Shown: positions 59,461-64,000 of the stretch, piece after piece | Numbering within the stretch: position 1 is the first letter of the stretch | Layout: every line of letters starts with the position of its first letter | Source of the DNA: Eutreptiella sp. 'Long Island Sound 2002' | Lineage: Eukaryota > Euglenozoa > Euglenophyceae > Eutreptiales > Eutreptiaceae | DNA: 64,000 nucleotides | NCBI GenBank assembly: GCA_964036045.1 | Contig: OZ038392.1 | Coordinates: 23,772,090 to 23,836,089, forward strand | Reading direction: 5' to 3' | The notes under the pieces: generated by a model | The model's input: the letters and a program-made list of their open reading frames with translations, nothing else | Told to the model about the DNA's origin: nothing | Databases searched by the model: none | Made by a program: the position numbers and the translations under genes

Positions 59461-60948
59461 CCAGGCTGACCTCCACTGACCCACCGCGGCACCACGCGAG
59501 ACCACGGCACACCACACCACAGCGCGCCACAGAGCAACGCACCACAGCACGACGCGACGCGACGCGGCACAGAGCGGCACAACACGACACAACTGACCCT
59601 AACCTGAGGGACTAACCGAAGCCAGCCACCGCACACCCGGGAAGGCGCCGCGCCACCACGCCACACACCGGCACCACAGGCCACACACGGGACCACAGAG
59701 CGCCTGGCGACAACGGTGACGGACCACCCAGAAGATTACAGCCGGCACCGCGGAGGGGTAAGGACACGAGCAACCCCAGCCCCCTAACCCAAAACCACAA
59801 GCAGCCGCCTGGCGCAGCCGCCCAGCCGGCAGAGCCAGGACCTAACCCAGCAAGAAGGGGCGCCGAGCCCACAGTGTACAGAGCCCACCCGACCCATGGG
59901 GCCGGAACATGGCCAAACAGAACCCAACTGAAAACAGCAGCCCGGAAGACAACACTGAATACAGGCCAGTGCGTGCGCCAGCCCAGGGAAGGCAGAGGGA
60001 GGAACAGGCAAGCCCCCCCCCCCAAAAAAAAAAAAAAAAAAAAAAAAAAGGAGGGGGGAAGGGGAAAAGGCACGAAAACAGCCGGCAGCCGCCCAACCAC
60101 CCGCCAACATCACCACAGGCGGCCAGGCCCCCCCCCCAAAAGAAAAAAAAAAGAAAAAAAAAAGGGGGGGGGGACCCCCGCAGAGGCACAGGCGAACCAC
60201 CCACCCAAAACCGGCAACACCAAGCCAGTAACGGCGGACCAAGGGGAAAAGGGACAGAAAAAAAAAAAAAAAAAAAAAAAAGAAAAAGAGCCACCAGCCC
60301 AGCCCGAAAGAAAGGGGATGGAGGGACAGGGACCACAAAGCCCAGAAAATAAAAAAAAAAAAAGAAAAGAAAAAACCAAAGCAAAAAAAAAAAAAAAAAA
60401 CACACCCCGACAACCCAACCAAGACGGACTGGGCACAGGCGAGACCCGGGCCCGGCACACACGCCCACACCGCGCGCCGGAACCGGAAACGGCGGGGGGC
60501 AAGCGGGGCGCCCACGAAACCACACACGTCCCAAAAGCAGACCGAAACCGAAGCCCAACCACGAACACCACAAATAGCCGACACTAGGGGGACAACACCA
60601 CAAATCGAGCTCAAAAACACCCACCCTAAACCCCAGCCAGGACAGACGGGGTTGACAAAACCCGCACCCAACCGCCAACCGGACCCAAACACAAACACCA
60701 CACAACAGTAGGAAACCCAGTGCCCACAGCCCGGGCACTGAGGCAGCCCGTGCCATGCAGGTGACCCGGCCAAACGAGATCCGGAGCCCGGGGGTAAGGC
60801 TGCATCCTAAGGCCTGCGCTGCTTTGGGACTCGAGGCGGAGCGTGCGACACCCAAGCGCCTCGGAACCCTAGTACCAGGAACGTGCATGCACGCCTTGGG
60901 AACGGGATACGCCAGGAAGTCCGGTGAACCCCTAGGGTTCCGCCCAAA
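59461..60948 (+). other. LINE-G 3' UTR, poly(A)-rich part
   Basis: It includes several A-runs of 10-25 bases (near 60025-60050, 60138-60165, 60258-60282, 60349-60366, 60384-60401), with C- and G-runs between them. The long minus-strand frames rich in Phe and Gly here are complements of the A-runs. Similar A-runs occur in LINE-A at about 26.3 kb. Confidence 0.6.
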
Positions 60949-60984
60949 GGAGGGGACGTGCGCAAGCACGGGGGCACACCCTCC
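60949..60984 (+). other. Conserved 3' UTR hairpin, LINE-G
   Basis: GGAGGG (60949-60954) pairs with CCCTCC (60979-60984), and CGTGC (60957-60961) pairs with GCACG (60966-60970) around a GCAA loop, a GNRA tetraloop. It is preceded by CGCCCAAA as in LINE-A. The inner stem has different bases but the same pairing. Confidence 0.65.
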
Positions 60985-61176
60985 CGGCGAGACAAGCATG
61001 TCACGCTGGCGGCGATCAGCCCTCCCGGCGTAGCCCGGGGCCGCTTTGTTGGGGGCCAACAGTCAGGTCTAGCGGGAAGTAAGCCGCCTCCCCTCTTCAC
61101 GCGCGAAGCCTCTTCCTGTTCGTCACAGGGGCGACGCCAGGGGGAACCATGGGGCGCCTCTCCACGACCGAGTGCA

Positions 61177-61194
61177 CCTACCTACCTACCTACC
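61177..61194 (+). repeat. 3' tail of LINE-G
   Basis: A run of CTAC units (CACCTACCTACCTACC) directly precedes the right target duplication. It matches the tail type of LINE-A. Confidence 0.8.
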
Positions 61195-61201
61195 TCGTAG
61201 C
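61195..61201. repeat. Target-site duplication of LINE-G, right copy
   Basis: TCGTAGC, identical to 36017-36023. Confidence 0.75.
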
Positions 61202-61438
61202 TTAGAGGAAAAACACAACTCTAAGGTTGGTAGAGTGTGGGTTCAAACCCCATGGAGGGGGTATTTGAGGTGAAAAATTTCATTTTTCATGTATAATACC
61301 ATTTTTGTGTATATTTTGAGGGTGCCCGTTTCAATGAAAGGTAGCAAAGGGCACCAAAAGAGCAGAAAACAGAGAAAACAAAGCGGTTTTAAGGAGTTGG
61401 CCCATATATGGTGATTGTGTAGTGCTAGCTGAGCCAGC
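61202..61438. repeat. DIRS right inverted terminal repeat, outer part
   Basis: Reverse complement of about 31330-31555 with roughly two differences up to 61411, then its own terminus ending GAGCCAGC. It carries the second tRNA-like block (A-box starting at the insertion junction, B-box at 61240-61250). Confidence 0.85.
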
Positions 61439-62218
61439 AGAAATGGACCCTGAGTGGTTCAACGTTTTCTTGTTCAGCTCTCCATAGTCCACTACCAGCC
61501 GTTCGGCTGTAGACCCAGGCTTAGCCACCAGGAAACAGGGGCTGCAGTGTTGGGGGTAGTCCCCATTGTTGTACTCCAGGACCAGGCCAGCGTGGATACA
61601 CTCTTGTATCTGTTGCTCAATCTCATCGGCCTGCTCTTCAGGAGCCGGGTAGGGTCTCCTCCGGATCTTATGGCCCACGAACTCAGGTTTCAGCTTGAGA
61701 TCCATCTGTACCAGCTTGTCACATGAGGCTGGGGGTGGTAGTTCCCCGAACACCTCCAGATAGGTCATTATAAGCTTCTGCACCCGCGGGTCCAATAGCT
61801 TGATCTTGTCCTCCATGTCCTCATCAGAGTGTAAGTTGCTTGCCCCCTGAGTAATAGATGCCGCGAGGTGATCCTCCACCGACTCTTCGCCCTTGGTAGT
61901 ATCCTTCAACCCTTGGTAGGCATATAGTAGGTCTCGTTCAACCATCTCCGGTGGACGATGGCAACATAGGCACGCTCGTGGGGGTTCACATACACATTCC
62001 TCCGAGCGTTCATCTTCCTCTGGGGTCCTCACATGGGCACCCCACACGCTCTTCGTGAGCTTAAGATCTACCTCCCTTTGCCAGGTGGTGATCTTCTGTT
62101 CGAGGTCCTCCTTCAATTGGGATAGATCTCCCATACATCCTTGCTTCAGTTGCCATGAGCCGCGGGTAGGCTTAGCGTAGCATAGCTTTTTCGCCACCAA
62201 CCTCCTCTTGGAGTCCAC
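61439..62218 (-). pseudogene. Gypsy RT fingers and upstream pol region
   Basis: The C-terminal half is the start of Ty3/gypsy RT: KLVQMDLKLKPEFVGHKIR, RPYPAPEEQADEIEQQIQEC, YPQHCSPCFLVAKPGS and RLVVDYGELNKKT. It is cut at 61439 by the DIRS element just before MESTLERIASC (31278). The N-terminal 130 residues have a charged helical part (LSQLKEDLEQKITTWQREVD) and a Cys patch (CVCEPPRACLCCHRPP) and are not assigned. No protease motif is visible. The frame is open beyond the ATG at 62218 for a short distance until the LINE-C border. Confidence 0.7.
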
Positions 62219-62336
62219 GTACTCCCTTAGCCGGGATGGCGGGTCCAGCTACTCGTCCAAGGGTTCTTCCACCCTCATGGAGAGTAGGGGTTTCAGTGGG
62301 GCGACGTACTCGGCGTTCTCCACTTCCTCCACACAT
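62219..62336 (-). pseudogene. Remainder of gypsy pol up to the LINE-C junction
   Basis: This short stretch continues the gypsy sequence upstream of the RT frame. The frame changes here and no domain is seen. At 62337 the sequence switches abruptly to LINE-C. Confidence 0.45.
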
Positions 62337-64000
62337 GTCTGCGAAATCCTTGCCGCGGCAGCAGAAGACGGCAAGCTTCTCCTCCGAACCGCCCGGCCTA
62401 CAACTGCCCACGCAAGCGCGCGGCAAGCGGACACATACACCGACACAGCACACCCCGCCGCACAATCCCCGCCCATGCCCCCCCCCTCTCGCTGCTCAAC
62501 CGGAGACCCACACACGCCCACCATCGCGCGCACCCCCGGGCCCCGCGACACGGGCCTCCCCCACCCGCCCGGACACCAGCACAAGCCCGCACACACCCAT
62601 CCGCCGAACACCCTTCACCGCCCCCCACACTCGACAACCCACACACACCCGCCGAGGGGAGCCCCGCACCCCGCGGCACGCTCACCCCACCCAGTGGCCC
62701 GCCCACGCCCCTCACACACAACCCAGAGGACCGGTGCCCACCCCCCCCGGCCCCTGAATGCAGCCCACGCGAACTGTTCCCCGCCGCGGACACCAACCCA
62801 CACGACCTCGCACATTGCAGGACCCGGGCCCAGCCGAGCCCAGAAAGAGAAGGCCACACCCCCGCGCCTCCCTCCCCCGCCGCTGCCGACCAGATCGGCC
62901 CGCCGCGCCGCCAGGTCACGACCGGGCCCCCCCAGCCGCCCGCCCCCAACCTACAGCCCGAGGACATGCCCTCCATCCTCCCCGCCGTGGCCGCAGCAGA
63001 AGCCGCCGCCCACAAGCCCGCCCGCATCACAGCCCAACCCGCATCCACCACCTCCTCCTCATCCTCAGCCTCGTCCACCTCCTCCACCTCATCCTCCGAC
63101 CCCCCCCTCCCCGCCAAACTCATCCACAAGGCCACAGCGAAAGCCAAAACCGCGGCCGCACGCACCGACCCCCCAACCCCCACACAGGCGACTCAGGCAC
63201 CCCGGCAACGCACAGGGACGACCCCCGACCCGACATCGGCGCCCTCACACCTCCGGACAGAGGTACTCCTCAACCTGGAACCGGACCCCAACCCCAAACC
63301 CGACCCCAAACCCAAGCCGGCGCCCACGCGAGCACACACAACACCACAGACGCAACGACACAAACCCACCCGACACACCACCCCCGCCTGGACCCTCGCC
63401 CAAGCCAGGACCCCCCACCAACCGCAACCTGCGCCCACCTCCCGCCGGCACCCACCACCACCGCAGAGACGGCCACCCAGCACGACCCCGTCCAAGCCCT
63501 CGTCCGCATCCCCGTCACCAAGCGCCCCGTCATCCATCCCCCACATACCACCACCACCGCCGGCCAAGCCGACCCAGGGACGTGGGACCCCTCGACCGAC
63601 GTCACCGTCACCCCCAACCCTTCCCCCATGCCCACCACATAGTGCAGCCCCGGGGACTGCCCACGATGCCCAACCCCCCACCCCCACAAGGGGGACCGGA
63701 AAACCCACAAGGGGTCCATGGGCCATACCCGCAACACCAACCCCACCACTACCCACACCACCACCAACAGCGGCCCCACCACCACCACTACCAACACCAC
63801 CCCCACCACTACCACTGCCCACCGCCCTACCCCACCGGGCCACAACCCCCCGTGCACGAACAGCACCAGCGGACGGGATGGCAGCCACCGAGCGCTCCAC
63901 CCACATACCCCACCTACCACCAGGAGCCACCCGCCCCGTACCAGCCACCACCCCCGTACCAGGAACCGTATCCGTACCCCCCCGGCCACCATCCGATGGC
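62337..64000 (+). mobile_element. LINE-C: 5'-truncated relative of LINE-G (partial)
   Basis: From GTCTGCGAAATCC at 62337 the sequence follows LINE-G from about 55773 at roughly 95 % identity over the first 120 bp, and the match continues to the window end. It therefore starts inside the protease-like ORF (VCEILAAAAEDGKLLL), just after the candidate Cys, and holds the Pro-rich tail with a shorter PNPKPDPKPK repeat and the start of ORF5. Small indels shift frames. The 3' end and target duplication lie outside. Confidence 0.8.
62758..63642 (+). pseudogene. LINE-C Pro-rich tail of the protease-like ORF
   Basis: This stretch corresponds to LINE-G at about 56.2-57.1 kb. The open frame here is not the one used in LINE-G over its whole length, since indels have changed phase. 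It has no folded domain. It matters mainly as evidence that a second G-type LINE lies beside the first. Confidence 0.4.

Larger units (their letters stand above)
36024..61194 (+). mobile_element. LINE-G: apparently full-length giant LINE, about 25.2 kb
   Basis: The insert splits the DIRS right repeat and has a 7-bp duplication. It contains a 5' region of about 9.3 kb made of tandem and dispersed repeats, ORF1 (45374-49234), ORF2 (49370-54583, in phase after a UGA), ORF4-type protease candidate (54555-57272), ORF5 (57196-58641), a long A-tract rich 3' UTR, a 3' hairpin and the (CTAC)n tail at 61177-61194. All main frames are intact, which distinguishes it from LINE-A. Usual LINEs measure 4-8 kb. 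Because it lies in the young DIRS element it is among the latest insertions. It could be active. Confidence 0.8.
31285..61438 (-). mobile_element. DIRS-type tyrosine recombinase retrotransposon (split by LINE-G)
   Basis: The borders follow from three facts: gypsy RT is continuous in frame when 31285-61438 is removed without any target duplication, the two ends are inverted repeats, and an internal complementary region (31741-31852) joins the complements of both ends. On the minus strand the order is gag, RT/RNase H, tyrosine recombinase. The right inverted repeat is split at 36023 by LINE-G. Without LINE-G the element is about 5.0 kb. The two inverted repeats differ at only about four positions over some 330 bp, so insertion was recent. 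Frameshifts at about 34390 and overlaps between ORFs leave activity uncertain. Confidence 0.85.
7480..62336 (-). mobile_element. Ty3/gypsy chromodomain retrotransposon, split by insertions
   Basis: Five minus-strand pieces join in the order expected for Ty3/gypsy pol: RT fingers (62336-61439), RT palm and thumb (31284-30549), RNase H and integrase zinc region (28723-27941), integrase core and C-terminus (9060-8037) and chromodomain (8034-7635). Each break coincides with the end of another element, and removal of each insert restores continuous homology. The interruptions are LINE-A, LINE-R, the DIRS element (holding LINE-G) and LINE-C. The protease, gag and 5' LTR would lie beyond LINE-C and are not in the window. 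Stop codons at 8037-8039 and 28351-28353 and frameshifts near 8370 and 30855 show it is dead. It is the oldest layer of the nest between 7.5 and 64 kb. Confidence 0.8.

Noticed and set aside
59784-61059. Phe-rich minus-strand frames resembling membrane proteins
   Set aside because: Runs of Phe are the complement of poly(A) tracts in the LINE-G 3' UTR.

Overview
The window reads as a stretch of repeat-rich eukaryotic nuclear DNA made almost entirely of nested retroelements. No host gene, rRNA or bacterial operon could be supported. The mix of a chromodomain Ty3/gypsy element, a DIRS-type tyrosine-recombinase element and very GC-rich LINEs with RNase H domains would suit an alga or other protist, but the species cannot be named from the sequence.

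Layout. (1) 1-3.2 kb, minus strand: gag-type reading frames of one LTR-type element whose pol lies outside the window. (2) 3.6-4.7 kb, plus strand: a decayed Ty3/gypsy chromodomain and LTR-like remnant. (3) 4.7-7.4 kb: AT-richer sequence with a tRNA-like unit and a hairpin, but no gene. (4) From about 7.5 to 62.3 kb, minus strand: one Ty3/gypsy pol gene cut into pieces (chromodomain and integrase 7.6-9.06; integrase zinc region and RNase H 27.94-28.72; RT palm 30.55-31.28; RT fingers 61.44-62.34). Four insertions separate or end the pieces: LINE-A (9061-27940, 11-bp target duplication), LINE-R (28724-30548, poly(A), 19-bp duplication), a DIRS element (31285-61438, no duplication) and LINE-C (62337 onward).

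Second-level nesting. LINE-A carries an inverted copy of its own family, LINE-B (12363-18641). The right inverted terminal repeat of the DIRS element is split by an apparently full-length LINE of about 25.2 kb (36024-61194, 7-bp duplication), called LINE-G here. LINE-G has a repeat-built 5' region of about 9.3 kb, ORF1 (1286 aa), ORF2 (endonuclease, RT, RNase H, zinc cluster; 1737 aa), a third protein resembling Ulp1/C48 cysteine proteases, an RS-rich protein with a conserved C-terminal domain, and a long 3' UTR ending in (CTAC)n. LINE-C is a 5'-truncated close relative.

The A/B and G/C lineages differ strongly in sequence but share several arrangements. ORF1 and ORF2 are in one frame, separated by a single UGA followed by CGG. 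The downstream ORF begins at an ATG overlapping the ORF2 stop. A protease-like protein and a protein with a MPQAAWEA motif follow ORF2. A hairpin in the 3' UTR keeps its pairing while its bases change. Together these point to a little-described group of giant, multi-protein, readthrough-using LINEs, which is the most interesting content of the window.
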